Source: Agarivorans albus (lineage in GTDB: Bacteria > Pseudomonadota > Gammaproteobacteria > Enterobacterales > Celerinatantimonadaceae). From it: 64,000 nucleotides of DNA. This document shows, piece after piece, positions 44,481 to 53,175 of this stretch. Each line of letters begins with the position of its first letter. Position 1 is the first letter of the stretch. The position numbers were made by a program, and so were the translations under genes. Location: NCBI RefSeq assembly GCF_019670105.1, contig NZ_AP023032.1, positions 933,501 to 997,500 on the forward strand, read 5' to 3'. The notes beneath the pieces were generated by a model. It was not told where the DNA came from. It saw only the letters and a list, made by a program, of their open reading frames with translations, and searched no databases.

Positions 44481-47288
44481 TTAGTAGCCGAGTAACAAAG
44501 TCCAATAGATACGGTAGTTACTACTACTGTTCTCTGCGCTAGCACCTCCAAAATCGACATGGTTTGGATTCATGATGTGGCTACAATGACCAGAGCTATT
44601 TAACCAGCCGTTCATCACATCAGCTACAGAGCCATAGCCCGCACCAATGTTCTCTCCAGCCCAGTATTTGTCGTAGCCATGCTTTTGGGCTCGGTCGTTT
44701 GAATCAGAACCATCCAGACCAGTGTGTGAGAAGAAGTTGTTGTTTGCCATGTTATCGGAATGCTCTTGTGCAGCCAGTTGCAAGGATTGGTGGAATTGCA
44801 CTGGATTAGTTGCCGCGTAGTAGGTGCTACCGCAGTTGCGGCCGACGCTTCTGGCTTCATTTACTGCAACAAGTAACTCAGCTGAAACGGTGCCGGTTTC
44901 GCCGCCATCACCAGGATCGGTTGGATCTGTCGGATCGCTCGGGTCAGTTGGCGTTTCAGTTTCTTGCCAGTCGTTCAGCTTGGCGTCATCAATGATGAAC
45001 TCTGTGCCAGCGTCTGGTCCAAAGAAAAACAGCTCAGCGCTTTGAATTGCGCCAGTAGCCTGCACAGTAAAATCTGCCGTTAGCTCTTGCCAGCTGCTGT
45101 TACCAGACACTTGACCTAGTTTATGCCAAGTATGACCAGCATCATCGCGAATCAACAAGCGTGACTCAATTTTGCCTGTTCCTGAGCCCATACGCACTTG
45201 GGCGGATAGCAAATAGCGTTGTCCTGCTTGAACCACGTTGAACACGTCTTGCTTAGGACCGTGATACCACTGGGTACGGTTCTTACTTAGCAGCGCATAG
45301 TTGCTGTTGTAAGCGCTGGTGGTAATAGTAGTGGTGGCACTGTAGCCAGACTTCCAATTGGTGGTTTGGCCGCTCTCAAAGTCACCATTTTTCAGAAGGT
45401 TAGTTTCTGGTTGTGGAGGTTCACTACCGCCGCCGTTATCACCGCCATTGTCGCCGCCGTTATCACCGCCATTGTCGCCGCCGTTATCACCACCGCTGCC
45501 ATCAACTGGAATGAAGCGGACTTGGTCTAGGCGGGTACCGTCTTCGCGAACGTAGAAAGTAATGGTGTTATTGCCTTGAGCGAGCTCTACTTCGAAGGTG
45601 TCTGAAATGCCGCGAGAGTTTAGGTCCATCTCTTGGTACTGAGCTTGGTTATGGGTATCCCACAGATGGCGCTCACCGTCATTGATGCTAAACCAGAATG
45701 AGTCTGCGGTTGCGGTTGGTGCATAGCTGGTAGCTTTCACGCTGTAGAGCCCAGCTCCGGTAGCGTAAAAGCTTAACTCTGCGCGATTTGCTATTGCAGC
45801 GCTGCCTTCGTAGTAGCTGCCGTTGTGGGCCGAATCTATGTAGCTGCCTGCGCTAGCTACACTGTCATTACCTCGGCGGAAGATGCCATAGAGCTGGGCT
45901 TCTTCTGCTTCAATCACAATAGTGCTTGGTTCGCCGCCGGTTTCGCCACCGCCGTTATCTCCGCCACCATTGTCACCACCGCCGTTATCGCCATTATTGC
46001 TATCGCCGGTGCGAACTAAGCGGATTTGATCCAAGCGAGTGCCATCTTCACGTGCGTAAACCGTGATGTAGTGCTCGCCGCGGCTCAGGTCAACTTCAAT
46101 GGTGTCACTAAGGTTACGCGAGTTTATGTCCATCTCGTCGTAACTTGGGGTGCTTAAGGTATCCCACAGGTGGCGAGTACCATTATCAACTTGCAGCCAA
46201 AACGAGTCGCTTTGGTTGCTAGAAGAATAAGCAGTGCCTTTTAGGCGATAGATTCCCGATCTTTCGAGGGTAAACTTCAGCTCGGCGCGATGTGTGCTAA
46301 CGGTATCGTCGTAGTAATTGCCTTGAAAAGCGGTATCGATGTAACCACCTGCACTTGCTGCGGTATCTGAGCCGGTTCTAAACAAACCAAACAAGCTAGC
46401 GCTTTCGGCTTCTAAAACGACGTCCTCACCGTTGCCGCCATTATCACCGCCGCTGTTGTCGCCACCATTATCACTGCCGCTGTTGTCGCCACCATTATCA
46501 CCGCCATTATTGGCGGTTGGATACCATGCCGCTAGCTGGGGAGCGACAGCATTAATCGCGTCCACAGCTTCAGCGCCGTTAGCGGTATTCTTGTCTACAC
46601 CGCAAGGGTAACCACGGCAGGTCGATACAGAAGCATCAGAAAACTGACGAACTCGAGTATAGGTGCTAAAGGCTTGAGGATAGCCCATAATGGTACTAAA
46701 TGAGCGGTCAACCCCATAGCCTGTGCCGTAGTCATATACACCACCCAAACTGTTTTGTTTACGAGAGTGTCCAAGCCCCATGTTGTGGCCAAGCTCATGA
46801 GCAAAGGTAAGTGAGTCACAACCTGAGCTGCCACCCACAAAGTTGTAAGCCCAATCTTTGAAATACCCATCAAAGCGCCCATTGGAACCAGTGCCTACAT
46901 AGCCTAAGCCGCAAGTACTGTTGCTGGGCATAGTGAGTAGGGTAACAATGTCGGCACCATGCTCAGTGCGTAGGTTTGTTACATTTTGATCTTGGCGAAA
47001 CTGATTTAGCGCATCGCCACTCATCGCAGTAGCGCCCGCTTTGTTGTACTCGCTGCTATGCACCAAGCGCACTTCAATGTCCATGCTGCTAGTTTGATAG
47101 GCAGTGTTTGTGGTGCTGATTAAGTGGCTAATATAAGTGTCGATAGCACCATTTTGTTCGGCCTTTACCCCAGGGGTATAAAGCACCATCACATCAACAG
47201 TATGCGTAGCTTGTGCAACGGCAGAGCCGAGCAAGCCCGCGAGGCAAATTCCTAGCTTTGCTTTAGTTTTGTTCGTTCCTTGAAACAT
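44481..47288 (-). CDS. Secreted metzincin protease with three CBMs and a CAP domain
   Basis: 935-residue secreted protein. Order: signal peptide (to about 27); a reprolysin-like zinc protease domain beginning almost at once (TVDVMVLYTPG), with zinc motif HELGHNMGLGH at 164-174 and Met-turn TIMGYP near 199; a GDN-rich linker; two related CBM6/35-like modules (about 291-427 and 457-596); a CBM22/4-9-like module (630-775, starting NLLKNGDFESG); a Pro/Asp/Thr linker; and a C-terminal CAP/SCP domain (803-935, with FFSHTGLDGS, AGENIGAGYG and NSSGHCSHIM). There is no room for a propeptide between signal and protease domains; one seems to be encoded by the gene upstream. Likely type II-secreted and bound to polysaccharide. 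Confidence 0.88.
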   Translation of the reverse strand: MFQGTNKTKAKLGICLAGLLGSAVAQATHTVDVMVLYTPGVKAEQNGAIDTYISHLISTTNTAYQTSSMDIEVRLVHSSEYNKAGATAMSGDALNQFRQDQNVTNLRTEHGADIVTLLTMPSNSTCGLGYVGTGSNGRFDGYFKDWAYNFVGGSSGCDSLTFAHELGHNMGLGHSRKQNSLGGVYDYGTGYGVDRSFSTIMGYPQAFSTYTRVRQFSDASVSTCRGYPCGVDKNTANGAEAVDAINAVAPQLAAWYPTANNGGDNGGDNSGSDNGGDNSGGDNGGNGEDVVLEAESASLFGLFRTGSDTAASAGGYIDTAFQGNYYDDTVSTHRAELKFTLERSGIYRLKGTAYSSSNQSDSFWLQVDNGTRHLWDTLSTPSYDEMDINSRNLSDTIEVDLSRGEHYITVYAREDGTRLDQIRLVRTGDSNNGDNGGGDNGGGDNGGGETGGEPSTIVIEAEEAQLYGIFRRGNDSVASAGSYIDSAHNGSYYEGSAAIANRAELSFYATGAGLYSVKATSYAPTATADSFWFSINDGERHLWDTHNQAQYQEMDLNSRGISDTFEVELAQGNNTITFYVREDGTRLDQVRFIPVDGSGGDNGGDNGGDNGGDNGGDNGGGSEPPQPETNLLKNGDFESGQTTNWKSGYSATTTITTSAYNSNYALLSKNRTQWYHGPKQDVFNVVQAGQRYLLSAQVRMGSGTGKIESRLLIRDDAGHTWHKLGQVSGNSSWQELTADFTVQATGAIQSAELFFFGPDAGTEFIIDDAKLNDWQETETPTDPSDPTDPTDPGDGGETGTVSAELLVAVNEARSVGRNCGSTYYAATNPVQFHQSLQLAAQEHSDNMANNNFFSHTGLDGSDSNDRAQKHGYDKYWAGENIGAGYGSVADVMNGWLNSSGHCSHIMNPNHVDFGGASAENSSSNYRIYWTLLLGY
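44964..46418 (-). repeat. Three-module CBM block, paralogous to 48160-49533
   Basis: This block of three binding modules in the protease gene matches the block at 48160-49533 in order and much of the sequence; both contain REDGTRLDQ-type strand ends and YHGPKQDV. It indicates intragenic duplication followed by exchange between the two genes, and is a likely site of recombination. Confidence 0.8.
45430..45496. repeat. 24-bp tandem repeat coding a GDN-rich linker
   Basis: About 2.8 copies of a 24-bp unit inside the protease gene, encoding repeated Gly-Gly-Asp-Asn. Related GDN-coding runs lie near 45945-45992 and 46430-46512 (27-bp units). Copy number can change by slippage, in frame. Confidence 0.8.
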
Positions 47289-47320
47289 GTTGTGGTTTCT
47301 CTTATTTGGTTTGTAGTGAA

Positions 47321-48070
47321 TTAATTAACGGGTGGTTTGGGTGCTTTCACTGGTTCTGGCAGTAACTCATCGGAATGATCCCAGCTACGCAGTGAGCTCA
47401 TTTCCCGGCTAGATATGACCCAAGCTTCACCGCCGTGCCCTTGGACAAAGTAGGTCTCATAGGGGGTGTCAATGGTGGCGTATAGCGCGCCTTGGCCCGA
47501 GGTAAGCGTGACTCGATAGTTCTCGCCGTTTCCGGTATCAAAACGAGAGGTAATGTCCTTTCCGCCGTGCTCTAGGGGAACCACACTGACGACTTCGGTG
47601 ACGAAGTTTTGGTCCAGTTGTGGGACTGGGATGTCAAGTTGATCGCCAACCCGCAAATCTTGCACCTTGAAATTTGAATACTCGACAAAATGGCGCTCGG
47701 TGCCGTCTTTGAGCAGCTCTTCAAACTGGGCTGGCACTTCTGGCAATTTGTTCCAAGCGCGAGCATGTGTTGCGCGCGGTAAGTCGCCGGCTACGTTTTC
47801 CTCATCGCTTGCTGCCTGAAGTACAGTCTGCTGTTTTTCTGCGTTGGCCGGCTGAGGTGTAATAGTCTTGCTCTGTTGAGTAAGTTGAGTGCTGCCTTCA
47901 TTTAGCTTTGTTTGCTCATCTTTAAGGTTGCTGGCTGATTTTTGCTGAGGCGTCGGTGGAGCTAAGGCTTGCTCTAATTCTTGTTGTGGGTCATCACTAT
48001 TTAGGCCGTATATGGCAGCTAGGCTCGCGGTTAGCAAAGCAAGTGCGCCTAAGGGGGCTGTCTTTTTCAT
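47321..48070 (-). CDS. Membrane-anchored propeptide-like partner of the protease
   Basis: 249-residue protein. ATG at 48070 (MKKTAPLGAL) starts an N-terminal signal anchor, then a long Gln/Ser/Thr-rich spacer (about 25-115) and a compact domain (about 125-222) with NFKVQDLRVGDQLDIPVPQ, VSVVPLEHGGKD and YRVTLTSGQGALYATIDTPY. That domain resembles the N-terminal propeptide of M12-type secreted bacterial proteases. It ends 32 bp before the protease gene, whose product lacks such a region. I infer a trans-acting intramolecular-chaperone or inhibitor, comparable in arrangement to CpaB for CpaA in Acinetobacter. The homology is read by eye. Confidence 0.6.
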   Translation of the reverse strand: MKKTAPLGALALLTASLAAIYGLNSDDPQQELEQALAPPTPQQKSASNLKDEQTKLNEGSTQLTQQSKTITPQPANAEKQQTVLQAASDEENVAGDLPRATHARAWNKLPEVPAQFEELLKDGTERHFVEYSNFKVQDLRVGDQLDIPVPQLDQNFVTEVVSVVPLEHGGKDITSRFDTGNGENYRVTLTSGQGALYATIDTPYETYFVQGHGGEAWVISSREMSSLRSWDHSDELLPEPVKAPKPPVN

Positions 48071-48150
48071 GTCGTTCTCTGGTATTAAATACAAATAAAG
48101 CAGTGAGAGGATAGGGCTTGGCCAGCACTAGGCTGGCCAGCCTCAAAGGT

Positions 48151-50589
48151 TTATTGCTCGGTCAGCGAGACTTCATCAATGATGAAGTTGTTACCTGCAT
48201 CCGGGCCGAAGAAGTACAGCTCGGCATTGATCAGGCTGCCACTCGCTTGAACGGTGAATTCGGCGCTTAGCTCTTGCCAGGCGGTAGTGCCTGATACCTG
48301 GCCGAGTTTGTGCCATACATGGCCGGTGTTATCTCGAGTCAGTAAGCGAGACTCAATCTTGGTGCTGCTACCAGAAACCATGCGTACCATGGCGCTGAGT
48401 TTATAGCTGCTACCAACATTGAGCTTGCTGATGACGTCTTGCTTAGGACCGTGATACCAAGCGCTACGGTCTTTACTCAACAGCGCATAATTGCCGCTGT
48501 AAGCACTGGTGGTGGTAGTGGTGGTAGCGGAGTAGCCAGAAACCCAGCCGGAGCTGTTGCCACTTTCAAAGTCACCATTTACTAGCAGGTTTACTTCTGG
48601 CTCAGGAATTGGCGGCTCTTCGCCTCCACCGTTGCCATCAAGTGGCAATAAGCGCAGTTGGTCTAAACGAGTACCATCTTCACGCACGTATACGGTGATG
48701 GTGTTTTCACCTTCGTTTAGCTGGACTTCAAGGGTGTCGGAAACACCACGAGAATTTACGTCCATCTCGTCATACGCCGCTGTAGCCAAAGTATCCCAGA
48801 GGTGGATCGTCCCGCCATTTACTTGCACCCAGAACGAGTCTGCACTTTGTGTTGGCGAGTACGCCGTACCTTTTAGCAGGTAGTTACCTGCGCCAGTCGC
48901 AATAAAGGACATCTGAGCGCGATTAGGGTTGCTAGCAGTGCCCTCAAAATATTGGCCGTTGTGAACCGAATCAATGTAAGCACCGGCATTTGCCGCTGCG
49001 TCACTACCTTTGCGGAATAATCCCGATAGGGTGGCGCTTTCTGCCTCAATGGTGATGGAGCGGGGAATGCCGTCGTAACCACCGTTTTCACCGTCATCCT
49101 GACCACCATTACCTTCACCAATACGTACCAGGCGTAAACGGTCTAAACGGGTGCCATCTTCACGTACATAGACCACAATTTTGTGTTGGCCCGCTGAGAT
49201 ATCTATCTCAACTTGGTTGGTTTCGTTTCGGTAGTTAACATCCATCTCTTCGTAGACTGAGCTGTTGGTGGTATCCCAAATCTGACGTGGGTTGTCGTTA
49301 ACTTTGATGTAGAACGAATCGGCTTGATTGTTCGGTGCATAGGTGGTGCCTTTTAGCGCATACAAACCCGCTTGAGGTGCTGTAAAGCTTAGCTCGGCAC
49401 GGTTGGCTTCAACGTTTTCTCCGTAGTAATTTCCTTGGTACTCGGAGTGAATGTACTGACCAGCTGAAGCGGCGCTGTCATTGCCTACCTTGAATAGGCC
49501 ATAGAGTTGGGCATCTTCTGCTTCTATAATGATGTCGCTGTCATTGCCACCACCGCCATTGTCGCCACCGAGCTCATTTTGTATTTGCGCTTTGGCTGAG
49601 CTTGAGATACTCCAACGCAGGGTATTCTCGAAGTATTGAGCTTGGTCGCTGCGGCTAGCACGGCTAACCATGCGATACCAGTTATCTCTAGCGCCTTGAT
49701 GGTCGAAGCGATCGCGCAGTTTGGGATTGTTTTCTATTTGTTGATATAAGCGCTGAACAAAAGCTTTGCCACCGAGATCGTCGTACCACTCTAGCAATAC
49801 CGCTGACATTAGCGTATTGATGGTGCCATTGCGCCAAGGCAGTTTGCTGGTTGCCCAAACATTGTCAAAGTTATAGGCATTGTTGTTTAGGTACTTGTCT
49901 AGCTCGTCTTTGTGATCTTGGCGAAAGCGTGCATAGTCTTTACCGAAGTAGTGCAGCCCTACACCTAAGTCATCCACAATCCAAAATGCAGCGGCATTGT
50001 TGAAGCCGACTGTCCAATAACCGTAGTTAGAGTTATTACCATCGCAGGCCCAGTCTATCCAAGCGTTCCAACCGTTGCTGCCACTCTTGTAGAAGTTACG
50101 GTTCATCTCATAGAGCCACACTTGGTCGATGCTGATATCACCCTGTTTGACTCGCTCATAAAAAGGGTTAAACAGGCCGCTACCAACAGAAAGCCCAAAT
50201 ACGCCATGTGCTGCTAGGCCGCCCGCGCCATTGTTGTCTCTAGGAACTTGAATGGTGGGTAGACCTCTGTAAGAGCCATTTAGAGGCAGATTACGTAGGC
50301 CAGTGAATTCTTCAAATGAGGCCTTAGATGCTGCCATCAGCGCAACAATCTTCTCCATGGTTGCACGTTCATAAGTGCTTGCTGTTGCGCCCTCGATGGC
50401 GATAGCCATGTTATTGCTATACCAAACGGTAGCGGTGCGGTTGCCTTGATTGGCAATGCCAAAATTGAAGGTGACGTTTTGATCTATGTTAATCGCCACA
50501 CCGCCAGTGTAGCGAGCAGCTTGTAAGTGGCTAGAAAAGGAGAGGAGTAGGCAGCAGAAAATGATGCTGCGACACACTATATTGTTCAT
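48151..50589 (-). CDS. Secreted three-CBM protein with a possible pseudo-peptidase head
   Basis: 812 residues: signal peptide (to about 24), an N-terminal domain of about 320 residues, then two CBM6/35-like modules (353-492, 511-651) and a CBM22/4-9-like module (666-810). The three modules are close paralogues of those in the downstream protease. The head contains VWLYEMNRNFYKSG near 157, which looks like a gluzincin HExxH helix with both histidines replaced (YEMNR), so I infer a non-catalytic peptidase-like fold; it could instead be an unrelated domain. It is first in a three-gene leftward operon with gaps of 80 and 32 bp. There is no CAP domain. Confidence 0.75.
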   Translation of the reverse strand: MNNIVCRSIIFCCLLLSFSSHLQAARYTGGVAINIDQNVTFNFGIANQGNRTATVWYSNNMAIAIEGATASTYERATMEKIVALMAASKASFEEFTGLRNLPLNGSYRGLPTIQVPRDNNGAGGLAAHGVFGLSVGSGLFNPFYERVKQGDISIDQVWLYEMNRNFYKSGSNGWNAWIDWACDGNNSNYGYWTVGFNNAAAFWIVDDLGVGLHYFGKDYARFRQDHKDELDKYLNNNAYNFDNVWATSKLPWRNGTINTLMSAVLLEWYDDLGGKAFVQRLYQQIENNPKLRDRFDHQGARDNWYRMVSRASRSDQAQYFENTLRWSISSSAKAQIQNELGGDNGGGGNDSDIIIEAEDAQLYGLFKVGNDSAASAGQYIHSEYQGNYYGENVEANRAELSFTAPQAGLYALKGTTYAPNNQADSFYIKVNDNPRQIWDTTNSSVYEEMDVNYRNETNQVEIDISAGQHKIVVYVREDGTRLDRLRLVRIGEGNGGQDDGENGGYDGIPRSITIEAESATLSGLFRKGSDAAANAGAYIDSVHNGQYFEGTASNPNRAQMSFIATGAGNYLLKGTAYSPTQSADSFWVQVNGGTIHLWDTLATAAYDEMDVNSRGVSDTLEVQLNEGENTITVYVREDGTRLDQLRLLPLDGNGGGEEPPIPEPEVNLLVNGDFESGNSSGWVSGYSATTTTTTSAYSGNYALLSKDRSAWYHGPKQDVISKLNVGSSYKLSAMVRMVSGSSTKIESRLLTRDNTGHVWHKLGQVSGTTAWQELSAEFTVQASGSLINAELYFFGPDAGNNFIIDEVSLTEQ
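48160..49533 (-). repeat. Three-module CBM block, paralogous to 44964-46418
   Basis: Second copy of the shared module block. Within each block the first two modules are also related to one another. Confidence 0.8.
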
Positions 50590-51250
50590 GTATTTCCCTA
50601 TTGATTGTTAACACTTAACACCTTTTTGTTAGTCCATTAATTAGGTGTTTATTTACCAAACGGTCAAAAAGCTTGGCTTATTTGAATTAATATAATATTT
50701 ATAAAATAACTAACAAATATCATTATAACTGATAAAAATTCATAATAATTATATAGATAGTTTAGTTTCATGGATTCTGAAAACGATACCTAGTCAGTAG
50801 TTTTGTGGGTTCTTGTGTGATTATTTAGCGCTTAAGCCTTAAGCATGTTTTTATGATTTTTCTGCGCCAGATCTCATATTTAAGCTTTTACTGATTATTT
50901 GGCAGAGAAATATTGAGTGATGCGCAAGATAAAAGAAGGATATTTGTTAACAGGGTTCTAAGAAGCCTTGGTTAAGCGATGACTAGTTTGTACCAAAGTG
51001 GGTTAGCTTAAGATAAGTGGTGTATACATTTACTTGTTTTTAAAAAGGTAGCTAGTAAAGCCCTTGGTTGACATTAATCCAGATATCGATAAATATTGCC
51101 TCATGAGTATATTATTTAGTCAATCTTCAGCGCGAATTATTATCATTCCATAGGAATGGTGGGTTTGCTGATGTGCTTAAAATTTAGAAACCCGCCCTTG
51201 AGGCGGGTTTTCTATTTCTGCCTCTGGGGTATTTACTGTTAGGAGGTAAT
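50590..51250. other. AT-rich divergent intergenic region
   Basis: 660 bp without a convincing gene, very AT-rich between 50690 and 50770. It should contain the protease-operon promoter and, at the right end, the attenuator-like structure listed separately. Confidence 0.5.
51144..51210 (+). promoter_or_regulatory. Possible attenuator leader upstream of the P-loop kinase gene
   Basis: A terminator-like hairpin AAACCCGCC/GGCGGGTTT (51188-51210) lies just upstream of the gene. A near-copy of its right arm, GGTGGGTTT (51158-51166), can pair with the same left arm with one G-U pair. A further small hairpin CATTCC/GGAATG (51144-51158) overlaps that element. The T tract after the terminator is weak (TCTATTTC). 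It could alternatively terminate a short untranslated RNA. Confidence 0.4.
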
Positions 51251-51760
51251 ATGAAAAAAGTAGCGATATTTGGAAAACCAGGCAGCGGCAAGTCAACCTT
51301 AAGTAAAGGTTTGACCCAAGCGACACATCTAGAGTTACACGCTTTGGATTCCATCTTGTTCAAGCCTGATGGCAGCCAAATAGAGCGCGAAGCTTATGAT
51401 AAAAAGCATCGCGCGATATTGCATTCAGACAGCTGGATAATAGACGGCTTTGGACCAATTTCTTCTTTTTATGAGCGCCTTGAGGCAGCTGATACACTTA
51501 TTTATATCGATTTGCCTTATGCAGTGAGTTACTGGCTGGTGACTAAACGGCTACTAAAAGGCTTATTTGTTAAACCAGCTGGTTGGCCTAGTGGTAGCTC
51601 GGTGATTAAAGGATCGCTGCAAAGCTATAAAACCTTAAAGCTCTGTCCTAAGTTTTGGAATGATGACTTTATGCAGAAGCTGCAAACCATAGCTAAAGGC
51701 AAAAAGCTTTATGTAATTCGTTCAATAAAAGAGTTAAACCGCTTTGTTGAACAAGTCTAA
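51251..51760 (+). CDS. Adenylate-kinase-like P-loop protein
   Basis: 169-residue P-loop NTPase of the adenylate kinase/'topology modulation protein' (FlaR-like) group. Walker A GKPGSGKST begins near residue 8, followed by LHALDSILFKP, the WIIDGFG segment and DTLIYIDLPY. The ribosome site TAGGAGGT is strong. It lacks the adenylate kinase lid and is shorter than Adk, so the phosphate acceptor is not known. Confidence 0.82.
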   Translation: MKKVAIFGKPGSGKSTLSKGLTQATHLELHALDSILFKPDGSQIEREAYDKKHRAILHSDSWIIDGFGPISSFYERLEAADTLIYIDLPYAVSYWLVTKRLLKGLFVKPAGWPSGSSVIKGSLQSYKTLKLCPKFWNDDFMQKLQTIAKGKKLYVIRSIKELNRFVEQV

Positions 51761-51770
51761 AAGTACCCGT

Positions 51771-53030
51771 TTAGCTGCTCATGTGTTTGATCACTTCATC
51801 GCCAAAGGCAGAGCAGCTTACTTCGGTTGCGTTGTCGATCATTCGGGCAAAGTCGTAAGTAACGGTGCGTGCGCCAATGGCACCGTCTACGCCTTGGCTA
51901 ATCAGGTCGGCCGCTTCTATCCAACCGATGTGTTTTAGCATCATTTGCGCGCATAAAATAATAGAGCAGGGGTTTACTTTATCTTGTCCAGCTAAGCGTG
52001 GAACGGTGCCATGTGTGGGTTCAAAAAAGGCTACTTCGCTACTCATGTTAGCGCCTGGGGCAATGCCAATTCCTCCCACATGGGCAGCTAATGCGTCGGC
52101 CAGTAAATCTCCATTTTGATTCATGGTAGCTATTACATCGTAAAGCTCTGGGTGCAAGGTTACCTGCTGGAACATACTATCGGCAATAATGTCTTTGATC
52201 ACTAGCGGGGCTTGCCCGTCTTCTCGCGGGATCTCTAACCAATAGCCGTTGTTGTGGGTTTGAGCGCCAAATTCTTCTTGGGCTAGTTGGTAGCCCCAAT
52301 TTTTAAAGGCGCCTTCGGTATACTTCATGATGTTACCCTTGTGCACTAGAGTAACGGAGTCGCGTTGGTGGTCTAATGCGTACTGAATCGCATGGCGGAT
52401 CAGCCGTTTTGAGCCTTGCTCGGAAATATGTTTTATCCCTATGCCACACTCCTCACTAAAGCGCATTTTGGTTACGCCCATTTCTTGTTGAAGGAAGTCG
52501 ATTACTCGCTCTGCACCTGGGCTGCCGGCTTTCCATTCGATGCCGCTATATATGTCTTCAGAGTTTTCTCTAAACACTACCATGTCGGTTAGCTCGGGAT
52601 TTTTAAGTGGTGAGGGCACCCCTTGAAACCAGCGAATCGGACGAATATTTACAAACAGATCCATCTCTTGACGCAGGGATATATTGAGCGAGCGAAAGCC
52701 TCCACCAATCGGTGTAGTAAGTGGCCCCTTAATGGCTACTTTATGTTCACGTATTGCACCCAATGTTTCTTGTGGAAACCAGTCGCCATCGTACATGTTG
52801 GCAGCCTTTTCTCCATTAAAGACTTCCATCCACATAATTTTTCGTTGTTGGCCATAGGCTTTGGCCACGGCGGCATCAACTACTTTTAACATCACTGGGG
52901 TGATGTCTACTCCCACGCCATCACCTTCTATGTAGGTGATAATGGGTTTGTCGGGAACCTGTAATTCTTGCTGCTGGTTAAGGCTTATTTTCTCTCCGCC
53001 AGCGGGTACACGAATATGTTGATATGGCAT
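51771..53030 (-). CDS. icd: NADP-dependent isocitrate dehydrogenase
   Basis: 419-residue isocitrate dehydrogenase of the TCA cycle, converting isocitrate to 2-oxoglutarate with NADP. Seen: [34 protein letters not shown] with the phosphorylation-loop Ser, [48 protein letters not shown], and [18 protein letters not shown]. Length and motifs match E. coli Icd. Monocistronic; convergent with the P-loop kinase gene, with stops 10 bp apart. Confidence 0.96.
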   Translation of the reverse strand: MPYQHIRVPAGGEKISLNQQQELQVPDKPIITYIEGDGVGVDITPVMLKVVDAAVAKAYGQQRKIMWMEVFNGEKAANMYDGDWFPQETLGAIREHKVAIKGPLTTPIGGGFRSLNISLRQEMDLFVNIRPIRWFQGVPSPLKNPELTDMVVFRENSEDIYSGIEWKAGSPGAERVIDFLQQEMGVTKMRFSEECGIGIKHISEQGSKRLIRHAIQYALDHQRDSVTLVHKGNIMKYTEGAFKNWGYQLAQEEFGAQTHNNGYWLEIPREDGQAPLVIKDIIADSMFQQVTLHPELYDVIATMNQNGDLLADALAAHVGGIGIAPGANMSSEVAFFEPTHGTVPRLAGQDKVNPCSIILCAQMMLKHIGWIEAADLISQGVDGAIGARTVTYDFARMIDNATEVSCSAFGDEVIKHMSS

Positions 53031-53175
53031 GCATAGCCTAAAAGTAACGAGTGCTTAGTTTTACTTTACTTGGCTAGCTAAAGAGGGGCAACGCTATGTG
53101 CAGTAAGAAGTGACCTAGTATGGATTTAAGCTAAAAGAAACGGCTAGCTGCTGGTTTGGCAGCTAGCCTTACTCT

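Noticed and set aside
45358-45555. Plus-strand frame with repeated PPLSPP residues
   Set aside because: It is the complement of the GDN-coding linker of the protease; composition follows the repeat and there is no ribosome site.
50690-50770. AT-rich stretch as a replication origin
   Set aside because: No DnaA boxes or origin-associated genes; ordinary AT-rich promoter DNA is enough.
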